The notes beneath the pieces are model-generated. The model did no database searches, was not told where the DNA came from, and saw nothing but the letters and a program-made list of their open reading frames with translations. The translations under genes and the position numbers were made by a program. From Pseudomonas kitaguniensis (GTDB lineage Bacteria; Pseudomonadota; Gammaproteobacteria; Pseudomonadales; Pseudomonadaceae): DNA of 64,000 bases. This document shows, piece by piece, positions 54,813 through 62,321 of the stretch; position 1 is the stretch's first letter, and the number at the start of each line of letters is the position of its first letter. The DNA lies in NCBI RefSeq assembly GCF_009296165.1, contig NZ_VUAZ01000068.1:1-64000 (forward strand). The letters are read 5' to 3'.

Positions 54813-55103
54813 CTAACGCCTTGATGCTTTTGCAAGTTCCTTAAAGCCCGGCAAGCCGTTAGCTGCTCGCCATTCCTTGATCGTTTTAGTGATGCCTTCG
54901 GCGGATGTATCGGCTCCCGGCTCTGGGTAATAAATCAAATCAGAGCTAGCAGGATGACCAGCGATTTTATCAAGATGCAGCAACAGCACATCATCACGAT
55001 TACCAGTGGGTGCCACATCCGCCCTGAAAAGCTCCTCCAAGAACTCGATGAACTCTTTTTCCGTGTAATCAGAAAGATTATTTTTAATAAACGGATCGCT
55101 CAT
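54813..55103 (-). CDS. colicin/pyocin DNase immunity protein, Im3 (type A)
   Basis: A 96-residue immunity protein: LSDYTEKEFIEFLEELFRAD, VAPTGNRDDVLL, then DLIYYPEPGADTSAEG and a longer basic tail (ELAKASRR). The start at 55103 matches its paralogues. In-frame upstream codons carry the remains of an HNH nuclease end (55104-55225), so translation through from 55403 would make a fusion, but this is likely accidental. Confidence 0.9.
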   Translation of the reverse strand: MSDPFIKNNLSDYTEKEFIEFLEELFRADVAPTGNRDDVLLLHLDKIAGHPASSDLIYYPEPGADTSAEGITKTIKEWRAANGLPGFKELAKASRR

Positions 55104-55225
55104 TTTTTGCGCATATTTTGTGTGCGTCGACGTGTTTTTTTGCGTATTAACTCGACATTTATCTACGGTGTAGACTTCGCCACCCTCTGGAATCGGCTCA
55201 ACATGATGGTTGTCATGTGAATTCC
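55104..55225 (-). pseudogene. 3' scrap of a colicin-type HNH DNase gene
   Basis: In frame with Im3 and directly before it, the sequence encodes NHHVEPIPEGGEVYTVDK, then CRVNTQKN. This is the HNH finger of colicin-type DNases (intact copy: HHVEHIANGGAVYDVDN, LRVNTPKNHIDMH), but the final metal histidines are lost. The rest of the nuclease gene is gone. It shows that Im3 once had its own nuclease. Confidence 0.75.
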
Positions 55226-55333
55226 TGGAACCCGCCCAATCAATCCGGCAAGCTCGCGGCGCACGCCCAACACTCCTGTATCCGCCTCCATGTCTGGCCA
55301 TTTTACTCATTACCCAAAAGGCCATGACCCATG

Positions 55334-55374
55334 TTATCGCAGGCGAAACTCTGTCGAATTTTCGCCTGCGATAA
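55334..55374 (-). terminator. large hairpin downstream of Im4
   Basis: A perfect 15-bp stem TTATCGCAGGCGAAA / TTTCGCCTGCGATAA with 11-nt loop begins 4 nt after the Im4 stop. It likely ends the Im4 transcript, although no T run follows. Confidence 0.55.
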
Positions 55375-55377
55375 ACA

Positions 55378-55647
55378 TCACTCTTTGAATCCGGGCAGGC
55401 CATGGGCCGCTCGCCATTCTTTGATTGTCTTTACAATCCCTGCAGACGATGTGTCTGCTCCCAGCTCGGGGTAATAAATCAAATCCATACCGCCTGGGTG
55501 GCCAGCGATTTTATTGAGATGCAATACAAGCTCGTCAGCACGATCATCAGTGGAGGCTTTATCCTCTTTTCGAATCTCGTCGATGAAGCTAACGAATTCC
55601 TCTTCCGTGTAATCCGGAAGGCTGTTTTTGATGAATGGATCGCTCAT
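55378..55647 (-). CDS. colicin/pyocin DNase immunity protein, Im4 (type B)
   Basis: An 89-residue immunity protein: LPDYTEEEFVSFIDEIRKED, KASTDDRADELV, then DLIYYPELGADTSSAG and EWRAAHGLPGFKE. Helix I/II is of the Im2 type. Start at MSDPFIKN as in its paralogues. It is preceded by a scrap of a pyocin-like gene (55664-55816) and followed by a strong hairpin. Confidence 0.9.
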   Translation of the reverse strand: MSDPFIKNSLPDYTEEEFVSFIDEIRKEDKASTDDRADELVLHLNKIAGHPGGMDLIYYPELGADTSSAGIVKTIKEWRAAHGLPGFKE

Positions 55648-55663
55648 GCTTCTCATCCTTTAA

Positions 55664-55816
55664 CCCGAGTCTAGCCGTCAGGGCTGATGCACTGACAGAC
55701 CCTCCAACCGATTCCGACGCCTTACCACCTGCCTCCATGCTGTGCTTGAGCGTCGCCACAAAACGGCGCTTGTCAGCCTGACATGTCAGTTCCAGGAACC
55801 AATCGGTATTTGCCAT
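55664..55816 (-). pseudogene. scrap of pyocin-like nuclease gene upstream of Im4
   Basis: A frame starting at 55816 (MANTDWFLELTCQADKRRF) runs into SVGGSVSASALTARLG, which is the same segment as in the intact nuclease gene (about residues 113-130 there). The homology stops at about 55666, followed almost at once by the Im4 gene. At nucleotide level about 50 bp match 57055-57105. A large internal deletion removed the nuclease while sparing the immunity gene. Confidence 0.7.
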
Positions 55817-55830
55817 GGACTTTACGTGCT

Positions 55831-55910
55831 GTCCTGGGGTTTTCTGTGCGATAACAAAGTTTCCCCGCGCGCGAAAACTAAAAAATCCCGCCCTCAGGGA
55901 AACCTCACGC
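55831..55910. repeat. duplicated 3' flank of immunity gene (copy with Im5)
   Basis: Partner of 54171-54250. It contains a GTTTCCC / GGGGAAAC inverted repeat (minus-strand reading) that could terminate the nuclease-Im5 transcript. Confidence 0.6.
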
Positions 55911-56159
55911 TTTAAATCCCGGCAAGCCGTTAGCCGCTCGCCATTCCTTGATCGTCTTAGTGATGCCTCCGGCGGATGTGTCGGCTCCCGGCTCCGGGTA
56001 ATAAATCAAATCTGATCCTGCTGGATGCCCCGTGATGCTTTCGAATTTTTCCAAAAGATCAGCAAGATCGTCATCTGAAGCAGTGCCACAGGCGTTGATC
56101 AAATGATCTAGCTCAGAGATAAATTCGATTTCGGTATATTCAGAAAAGGCCTTTTTCAT
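55905..56159 (-). CDS. immunity protein Im5, cognate of the intact nuclease
   Basis: An 84-residue immunity protein: FSEYTEIEFISELDHLINAC, GTASDDDLADLL, then DLIYYPEPGADTSAGG. Helix I/II differs from both type A and type B. It begins 8 nt after the nuclease stop, the standard toxin-immunity arrangement, so it should be the specific inhibitor of that enzyme. Confidence 0.92.
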   Translation of the reverse strand: MKKAFSEYTEIEFISELDHLINACGTASDDDLADLLEKFESITGHPAGSDLIYYPEPGADTSAGGITKTIKEWRAANGLPGFKA

Positions 56160-56167
56160 TAGTTTCC

Positions 56168-57436
56168 TTATCGATGCATATCAATATGATTTTTCGGTGT
56201 GTTTACTCGCAAATTGTCAACGTCATAAACAGCGCCACCATTCGCAATATGCTCAACGTGATGAAGCTCAAAAACACGCCTTTTGCCGACGATATCTTGT
56301 CGCCGCGTGGTCGCCGATAACCCGTTTTTCATACGTGTAATATTTTGTGGAGTGAGTTGAACGGCTAACTCAGGACTCTTCGAAACCTCTTTCCACAGGT
56401 CTTTTCGAAAACTATCAAAGCTCGAATACTTACGACCGCGCAGTACATCAGCAATGCTGGTCGGAATCGGTGCACCCAGCCCCGACCTAGCATGATCAAG
56501 CCATTCACCTGGTACGTCTTCACCGAGCCCACTCACCACACCCGGCTCACCCCGACGCACGCTCAGCGACAGGTAGATTGGCGCAATCGTCGGTTGGCTG
56601 GGAAACCAGATAATAGCGTCCTGATAATCCGGCGGATACGCCGGGTTAATCAGGATCTGCTCTGCTTTGGGGCCGGGCGGATACACCCAGACCGCAGGTT
56701 TGAGCGTCACACCCTCGAGCGCAGGAATCCCCAACACGGCATTGGGATCAGCAGCCGGCGTCCAGATAATTTCAACACCGTCGCCCATGTCCGCGACCCA
56801 CTGGTCGCCGCGGGGCTCGGCTTTGATGACCGGCACGCTCTGCCAATCCGTTTTGCCGCCGGTATAGAACCCGTACAGGTCAACCGAGCCGTCTGGCAAT
56901 TGTTTGAGCGTCACCCGAGCGCGGGTATTGCCTTTGGTCAGTTCGGCATAGTGCGCGGATGAATAAAACGCGCTGTCCGGCGAAGTCGTGTTCGGGATCA
57001 GTGCCGCCACCGTGATCGCCAGCCCACTCGGTAACACCGCCGCCAGCGTGCCCCCGAGTCGAGCCGTCAGGGCCGATGCACTGACAGACCCTCCAACCCA
57101 TTCCAGCGCCTGCGCGCCTGCGGCCATCGCTGCCTCGGAACCAAGCACCGCATAGGCGCCGTAATGCTCTAATGACTCCACAGGCACAAACCCTGTGTGA
57201 TCCATCACCCCGTCCGGGAGTGCGCAAGACTTCGCAAAAACGTACCCGTTAGGCTCACCTTCCTCCTGCTTCTGGGCCTTCTCCCAGCGCTCATCAGCTT
57301 CCCGATCGTTGCGTTCGTTTGCCGCCACCGCCCGATCCCAAGCAGCCTGTGCCAACTTTGTCGCCTTGGCATGCTCCTCGTTGCCATCTCGGCCATTGAC
57401 CCCAAGCGTACTTATTTTAAGCATTTCGGTAGGCAT
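56168..57436 (-). CDS. S-type pyocin/colicin-like HNH DNase
   Basis: A 422-residue toxin. Residues about 1-85 are a charged region (KLAQAAWDRAVAANERNDRE). About 75-130 hold YVFAKSCALPDGVMD and GGSVSASALTARLG, a segment shared with Pseudomonas S-type pyocin-domain proteins. About 145-310 is the S-type pyocin domain (TRARVTLKQLPDGSVDLYGF). The C-terminal about 115 residues are a colicin E9-type DNase (SFDSFRKDLWKEVSKSPELA, then RMKNG and the HNH finger ELHHVEHIANGG ... HIDMHR) with all key histidines. The start at 57436 has AAGGAG 4-5 nt upstream. No separate receptor-binding domain or PAAR is present, so the delivery route is unclear. Confidence 0.9.
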   Translation of the reverse strand: MPTEMLKISTLGVNGRDGNEEHAKATKLAQAAWDRAVAANERNDREADERWEKAQKQEEGEPNGYVFAKSCALPDGVMDHTGFVPVESLEHYGAYAVLGSEAAMAAGAQALEWVGGSVSASALTARLGGTLAAVLPSGLAITVAALIPNTTSPDSAFYSSAHYAELTKGNTRARVTLKQLPDGSVDLYGFYTGGKTDWQSVPVIKAEPRGDQWVADMGDGVEIIWTPAADPNAVLGIPALEGVTLKPAVWVYPPGPKAEQILINPAYPPDYQDAIIWFPSQPTIAPIYLSLSVRRGEPGVVSGLGEDVPGEWLDHARSGLGAPIPTSIADVLRGRKYSSFDSFRKDLWKEVSKSPELAVQLTPQNITRMKNGLSATTRRQDIVGKRRVFELHHVEHIANGGAVYDVDNLRVNTPKNHIDMHR

Positions 57437-57753
57437 AGCGCTCCTTGCCGTAATGGGTTCGATCCCCAAGACAGTCACCCGATCACTGATTTTTCAGCGA
57501 CCGAGCGACCTTAGAGACGCCCAATCAAGCGGACAAGCCAGCCGATTCCGACGCAGCCGTAGGCAATGGAGCAAAGCGCTGTAGCCTCTGCCCGCACCTC
57601 GTGCGCATGGGGGGTATCGCGGAAGGCTGCGAAGACGTGCTCACCTTCGAAAGCCGAGGCGGTTCAGCGGATTAATTTGATAGCAACAAACGGGAGGCTC
57701 GCGTTGATTGCCTGCGCTATGTTGACAATCATGCAAACCAGAAGGGAATGCCA
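57437..57753. other. gene-free stretch upstream of nuclease and 2OG oxygenase genes
   Basis: It holds the nuclease promoter region, dispersed repeat copy B (57488-57590), and upstream of the oxygenase gene a candidate promoter TTGATT, 17-nt spacer, AATCAT (about 57703-57731). I see no clear LexA box or pyocin P-box. Confidence 0.45.
57488..57590 (+). repeat. dispersed repeat, copy B (partner at 44454-44560)
   Basis: Direct copy of the element at 44454-44560, about 85% identical by eye, 13 kb away. On the minus strand this copy can be read as SIAYGCVGIGWLVRLIGRL followed by a stop. Confidence 0.65.
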
Positions 57754-58449
57754 ATGGTCGACACGGCACTGGAAAAAAGGCTCGCTTGCGAAAACTGGAG
57801 CGAGCATCTACATCGCCTAAACGACAGCGGCTTTACCGTTATTCAGAACCTGCTCGACTCAGATGTTTGCCAGCGTCTTACCGAGAGTTACAGCGAGCCG
57901 GATATTTTTCGGTCGTGTATCAATATGAGCAGGCACGGCTTCGGTTCAGGCCAATATAAATACTTCGCCTACCCGCTGCCGTCGATTATCGCCACGTTGA
58001 GATCCTGTGTTTACCCGCAGTTGGTTCCACTGGCCAACTATTGGAACACTAAGCTTGGCCTCGAACCTCCTTATCCCGAACGCCATGAAGACTTTCTAAG
58101 CCAGTGCCACGACGCCCGGCAAGAGCGCCCCACGCCACTGCTGCTGCGCTACGGTGCAGGTGACTACAATTGCCTGCACCGCGACCTGTATGGCGACATT
58201 CTGTTTCCCGTGCAGATGGCTATCCTCCTGTCTGAGCCCAATGACGAATTCAGCGGCGGAGAATTCGTGCTCACCGAACAGCGACCTCGCATGCAGTCCA
58301 GGGTCAGCGTAGTGCCGTTGCGCAAGGGCGATGCGGTGATTTTTGCCGTCAACCGCAGGCCCGTGAAGGGGGTCAGAGGCTTCTACTCCGTATTTACGCG
58401 GCACGGCGTGAGCGAGGTCGCGCGGGGGACCGGTTTACCCTTGGGGTGA
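57754..58449 (+). CDS. 2OG-Fe(II) oxygenase (COG3826-like), C-terminus probably frameshifted
   Basis: A 231-residue non-haem iron oxygenase with the HxD iron motif LHRDLYGD (H142, D144) and RGFYSVFTRHGVSEV carrying the distal histidine. The family normally ends with R-x-TLGxIFHDA, whose Arg binds 2-oxoglutarate. Here the frame ends GTGLPLG, but a shift by one base at the G run 58424-58428 restores DRFTLGVIFHDAQ up to a stop at 58469. A missing G is likely (mutation or sequencing error). The start at 57754 is preferred because AAGGGA is 6-8 nt before it. It lies upstream of ada and probably acts in alkylation response. Confidence 0.8.
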   Translation: MVDTALEKRLACENWSEHLHRLNDSGFTVIQNLLDSDVCQRLTESYSEPDIFRSCINMSRHGFGSGQYKYFAYPLPSIIATLRSCVYPQLVPLANYWNTKLGLEPPYPERHEDFLSQCHDARQERPTPLLLRYGAGDYNCLHRDLYGDILFPVQMAILLSEPNDEFSGGEFVLTEQRPRMQSRVSVVPLRKGDAVIFAVNRRPVKGVRGFYSVFTRHGVSEVARGTGLPLG

Positions 58450-58488
58450 TATTCCATGATGCGCAGTGATGGGACGGCCAAGCGTGCG

Positions 58489-58503
58489 AATTTGAAAGCA
58501 AGA
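58489..58503 (+). promoter_or_regulatory. possible Ada box upstream of ada
   Basis: AATTTGAAAGCAAGA matches about 10 of 15 positions of the E. coli ada operator (AATTAAAGCGCAAGA), 65-80 nt before the ada start. A second GAAAGCGA lies about 20 nt further on. A weak match only. Confidence 0.3.
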
Positions 58504-58567
58504 CTCGGGGTTTTAACGCGGCTCGAAAGCGATAGGCTTGTGCAAATTGCGAAGAAGGGGCATTGCC

Positions 58568-59671
58568 ATGGAATGCTTTAAAGAACAAACCACCCAGCCG
58601 CTGCTGAGGGCCGAGGACGATCCGCGCTGGAATATCCTCGTAAACCGCCAGGCTGATGCGAACCTCGATTTTGTCTACGGAGTGCTGACCACCGGGGTTT
58701 ATTGCCGGCCCTGCAGTCCGACCAAGCTGCCTCGGCCAGAAAATGTCGTATTTTTCGACACCGCAGCCGAAGCCGAAAGGGCCGGGTTTCGCCCCTCCAA
58801 ACGCGACAGCAGCAACCCCGCGGTCGTCGCCCAGAAGCACGCCGCGGCAGTCGCCGAAGCGTGCAGGCGCATCGATACATCGGACACGGTGCTCAACCTG
58901 GGCGACCTGGCCGAACAGGTGGGCATGAGCAGCTTCCACTTCCACCGCGTCTTTAAGAAACTCACAGGCCTGACGCCTAAAGCCTACAGCGTAGCTTCAT
59001 TGCGTTCGCACGTCAGAGACCAGCTTTCGCTCAGTGGCACCATCACCGACGCGCTCTATGAGGCTGGCTATAACTCCAACAGCCGATTTTATGAAGCGTC
59101 GCAAAACATCCTCGGCATGAAGCCTACCGAGTACCGTGCCGGGGGCGCCAACGTGGATATTAAATTCGCACTGGGCGAAAGCTCGCTGGGCTCGATTCTG
59201 GTGGCCAGAAGCGCGCGCGGCATTTGTGCCATTTTATTGGGCGATGACCCTAACGCGCTGGTGGAGAGTTTTCAGGACCAGTTCCCCAACGCCAACCTGA
59301 TCGGTGGCGATGTCGAGTTCGAGGCGCTGGTTGCCACTGTCGTCGGCTATGTTGAATCGCCGGGTACAGACCTTGCGCTTCCGTTGGATATTCGTGGCAC
59401 CGTGTTTCAAGAGCGGGTGTGGCAGGCGCTCAGGGATATTCCTGCAGGCACGACCGAGACCTATGCCCAGGTCGCCGCGAGGATAGGCATGCCCAGCGCC
59501 ACCCGTGCAGTGGCTAACGCGTGCGGGGCCAATAAGCTGGCGGTGGCGATTCCGTGTCATCGCGTAGTGCGCAGTGACGGATCATTGTCTGGCTACCGTT
59601 GGGGGGTGGAGCGTAAGCGCACGTTAATTGAGCGTGAGAAGGGCATGCATGCTGCACAAGTTGGCGGATGA
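58568..59671 (+). CDS. ada: Ada-type regulator/O6-methylguanine-DNA methyltransferase with incomplete zinc site
   Basis: A 367-residue Ada with three parts: N-terminal metal domain (TTGVYCRPCSP), AraC HTH (AEQVGMSSFHFHRVFKKLTG) and C-terminal methyltransferase (IPCHRVVRSDGSLSGYRWG) with intact acceptor Cys in PCHR. In the N-terminal domain the usual second cysteine pair (FRPCKRC in E. coli) reads FRPSKRD, and CRPSC reads CRPCS. The Cys4 zinc site is thus broken, which should impair phosphotriester repair and methylation-driven activation. O6-methylguanine repair should remain. GAAGG precedes the ATG at 58568. Confidence 0.92.
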   Translation: MECFKEQTTQPLLRAEDDPRWNILVNRQADANLDFVYGVLTTGVYCRPCSPTKLPRPENVVFFDTAAEAERAGFRPSKRDSSNPAVVAQKHAAAVAEACRRIDTSDTVLNLGDLAEQVGMSSFHFHRVFKKLTGLTPKAYSVASLRSHVRDQLSLSGTITDALYEAGYNSNSRFYEASQNILGMKPTEYRAGGANVDIKFALGESSLGSILVARSARGICAILLGDDPNALVESFQDQFPNANLIGGDVEFEALVATVVGYVESPGTDLALPLDIRGTVFQERVWQALRDIPAGTTETYAQVAARIGMPSATRAVANACGANKLAVAIPCHRVVRSDGSLSGYRWGVERKRTLIEREKGMHAAQVGG

Positions 59672-59730
59672 GCTGCGCCGTGGGTACGGGCTGATTCTGC
59701 GTGCGGGCACTGAATGGGGTAGAGCGCGTA

Positions 59731-60012
59731 ATGAAGCGTTGGAAGATCATGGACGCCCACGGCAAGCTCGTTCTCAGTCGCAAGCCGGGACAGTTTGGCG
59801 GGCACAAAAAAGGCAAGATCTACGGGCGCCTGGACTGCCCGGCGGCACTGCGAGCCTTGAGCAAAGGCGGGTATGTGAAGGATCGTGTATTTTTTATCGA
59901 TGAACAGACCGCCCGATTGGCAGGCTATCGCCCATGCTTCAGATGCATGCCCGCCCGTTACCGTGAGTGGAAGCTGACAACTGAAGGCCCTATGGCACCT
60001 CGATACTGCTGA
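59731..60012 (+). CDS. small Ada-type metal-binding domain protein
   Basis: A 93-residue basic protein: WKIMDAHGKLVLSRKPGQF, YGRLDCPAALRAL, then RVFFIDEQTARLAGYRPCFRC and MPARYREWK. The spacing and the YRPCFRC ending resemble the Ada N-terminal zinc domain (FRPCKRC). It keeps the pair that is missing from the adjacent Ada protein, plus one more cysteine (LDC). It starts 59 nt after ada. It could be a stand-alone methyl acceptor or DNA-binding zinc protein. Stand-alone proteins of this type exist elsewhere; function is unproven. Confidence 0.75.
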   Translation: MKRWKIMDAHGKLVLSRKPGQFGGHKKGKIYGRLDCPAALRALSKGGYVKDRVFFIDEQTARLAGYRPCFRCMPARYREWKLTTEGPMAPRYC

Positions 60013-60074
60013 TCGGAATATGGCTCAATTCAGTAAAAGATTTGAGCCAATCGACGCGCCACCGCCGACGCCTG

Positions 60075-61432
60075 TTAGGCACTGGCGATATTGGTAAATC
60101 CAAGAACCAAACCGTGCCTGGGCTTGGCGTCCAGATACCACTGTGACAACGGTTCGACGGCAATCCCCACCTCACGGGCACGCTGGGCAAGCGCTATATC
60201 GTCCACTGCACCAAGGCCTGCGACCAAGTGCATGCCACCGGCTTGAGGGTTTATCTGAAGACGGTCGCCGAACTGTTGCTGCAACGCATCGATCAGCCAT
60301 TGACGGCGGCGCGCGTAGAGGCCGCGCATCTTCTTTAAATGCCGCCCGAAGTGACCCTCGTTGAGGAATGTGCTGACGGTCGCCTGCAGCAGGTGCGGGC
60401 AGTGGTTATGCAGACGATCCGCCTGACGGGCGAATGCGTGGCTGTGTTCGGCGGGCACCACCAAGTAGGCCAGACGCAGGCCTGGAAACAGTACTTTGCT
60501 GAAGGTGCCGGTATAAAGCACACGGCCCTGTTGATCGAGGCTCTTCAGGGCGGGCAATGGTTTGCCCATGTAGCGGTATTCACTGTCGTAATCGTCCTCA
60601 ATGATCCAGCTCCCTTGGCAGTTGGCCCACTCCAGTAGTGCCAACCGGCGCGGCAGTGACAGCGACATACCCAGCGGGCTTTGGTGGGTTGGCGTGACCA
60701 GGGCGAAGCGGGCATCTGGGGCGCGGGCGATGCCTTGCGCGACGTCCATGCCCTGTTTGTCCACTGGGACGGGCACCAACGCTGCACCAGCGTCTAACAG
60801 GGCGTTCCTGGCCATAAAGTAGCCGGGCTCTTCCATCCAGCAGGTATCGCCTCGTTGCATCAGCGTGTGGCTGATCAGGTCGAGGCAGGCGCGATAGCCC
60901 GCGCACACAAAAATCTGATCCGGGTGGCAGATGATTCCCCTGGAAATTCCCAGGTAGGACGCGATGGCTGCTCGCAACGGTGCGTAACCTTGCGCGTTCG
61001 GGTAGATGAGGCCTTCGATGCCCGCCTGTCGAAGTTGCCGGCCAGCCAGTCGTGTCCAGAGCTTGCGCGGAAATGCATCCAGTGCTGGAAGGCCCATTTG
61101 CAGGGCTAGCGGCAGCGTCCCGAAGTGGGTGGATGAGTACGTCGTCGAAGCCACTCGGGCTGGTTGTATGGACGCAGAAACCGGCGCCAGTTGCGGTGTC
61201 ACTGTCGTCCCGGCTGCCCGCGCGCCGTCAGATAGCCCTCGCCAATCAGTAACTGATAAGCCGCTTCAACGGTGCCGCGCGCCAAGTTCAGCTCCGCTGC
61301 CAATGCGCGAACGGCAGGCACCCGATCTCCCGGATGCAGGCGGCCATCAGCGATGGCCTCACGAAAGCGCTGATAAAGCTGACGATAGATCGGCGCAGAA
61401 TGGATGCGGTCCAGCTCGAAAGAAACAATCAT
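60075..61432 (-). pseudogene. MocR/PdxR-type GntR-aminotransferase regulator, split by a frameshift
   Basis: The N-terminal GntR HTH (61432-61199; IYRQLYQRFREAIADGRLHP, AAELNLARGTVEAAYQ) stops just where the next frame (61202-60075) continues with the class I aminotransferase-like domain: YPNAQGYAPLRAAIA, EEPGY, DDYDSEYRY, and PLP-lysine region TGTFSKVLFPGLRL. Adding one G to the GGG at 61216-61218 joins the frames as TARGAAGTTVTPQ, the usual linker. So a single base is missing, by mutation or sequencing error. If intact it would be about 452 residues and would regulate the divergent GNAT gene. Confidence 0.85.
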
Positions 61433-61517
61433 GGCCTAGTCATTTATGCACTTTTTGGTCCTGTAGCTTAAGTCATTGCTGTTCTAAAGTGGGTCATCTC
61501 TTAAGCGGACGGCGCAC

Positions 61518-61964
61518 ATGCCTTACACACTTCAATACCTCGATAGCGAGCAGGCCTTCGGTGCCTGTTTCGACCTGATGCGTGTATTGCGGCCGCACAT
61601 CGTTACGCAGGCTGCCTACTTAGCGCAGTTGGCCCGGCAGACCGAGCAAGGCTACCGTTTGCTCGCAGTCTGCGACGGTGAACGCATCGTCGGCCTGGCG
61701 GGTTGCCGCGAGCTGGAAAACCTGCTCTACGGACGTTTCATCTATGTCGATGACCTGGTCGTGAGCCCAGCTCTACAGCGCAGCGGCTTGGGAGAGCGGC
61801 TGTTGAATGCAGTGCGCGATGAAGCAGTGCAGCGCCAATGTGATCACCTTGTACTGGATACCGGCCTGCACATGCCGTTGGCCCAACGCTTCTATTTTCG
61901 TCAAGGGTTACTGGCCCGTGGCATGCACTTCACCCAGCGCCTTCGGGGCGTGGAACGGGCATGA
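61518..61964 (+). CDS. GNAT family N-acetyltransferase
   Basis: A 148-residue GNAT with acetyl-CoA loop LQRSGLGERLLNAVRDEA and beta strand FIYVDDLVVSPA. It is divergent from the MocR-type regulator, a common pairing with the gene controlled. It overlaps the next frame by 4 nt (ATGA). Substrate unknown. Confidence 0.9.
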   Translation: MPYTLQYLDSEQAFGACFDLMRVLRPHIVTQAAYLAQLARQTEQGYRLLAVCDGERIVGLAGCRELENLLYGRFIYVDDLVVSPALQRSGLGERLLNAVRDEAVQRQCDHLVLDTGLHMPLAQRFYFRQGLLARGMHFTQRLRGVERA

Positions 61965-62293
61965 ACAATGTTCTGTTGATCAACGCCAGCCGGCATGGGC
62001 AGGTTTCACAGGCGAATCTGTTGGCACTGGAGCGTGTGACGTCACTGCGCCAACGCTATCCGAACCTCAAACTGGTTGAGCGCGACCTGGGCGCTAATCC
62101 ATTGCCACCACTGGGCTCGGACTACGCCCACGGCCTAACCACAACCGTGCCATTACACGCCCCGCTGTTCGATCGGCGGTTCACTTGTCTCCAGGGGGTG
62201 GTGTTCGGTGAGGCAGGCATCCGAGCAGCGGTCGAAGAAGCCCGGACCGCACTGTCAACAGAGCCGCTGTTCAACAACCTCTCACGCGCTTGA
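61961..62293 (+). pseudogene. azoreductase-like remnant with internal deletion
   Basis: The first about 60 residues follow FMN-dependent azoreductases (VLLINASRHGQVSQANLLAL, then VERDLGANPLPPL). The last about 35 look like the C-terminal helix of the same family (FGEAGIRAAVEEARTAL). About 90 central residues with the flavin-binding PMWNF region are missing from this 110-codon frame. It is coupled to the GNAT gene by an ATGA overlap and followed by the AhpD-like gene. Confidence 0.65.
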
Positions 62294-62321
62294 TCATTTT
62301 TTCTCACACAGGAGTTTCACC

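Noticed and set aside
54813..55403. 196-codon fusion of nuclease tail and Im3 as one protein
   Set aside because: The N-terminal half has no homology beyond the HNH scrap, and the paralogues start at MSDPFIKN; the frame continuity is most likely accidental.
54246..56159. CRISPR-like or tandem repeat array suggested by repeated GGCAAGCCGTTAGCCG segments
   Set aside because: The repeats are the conserved 3' coding ends of immunity genes, spaced by whole genes, not short spacers.
57436..57600. LexA/SOS box or PrtN P-box controlling the DNase
   Set aside because: No CTGT-N8-ACAG or pyocin P-box pattern could be found by eye.
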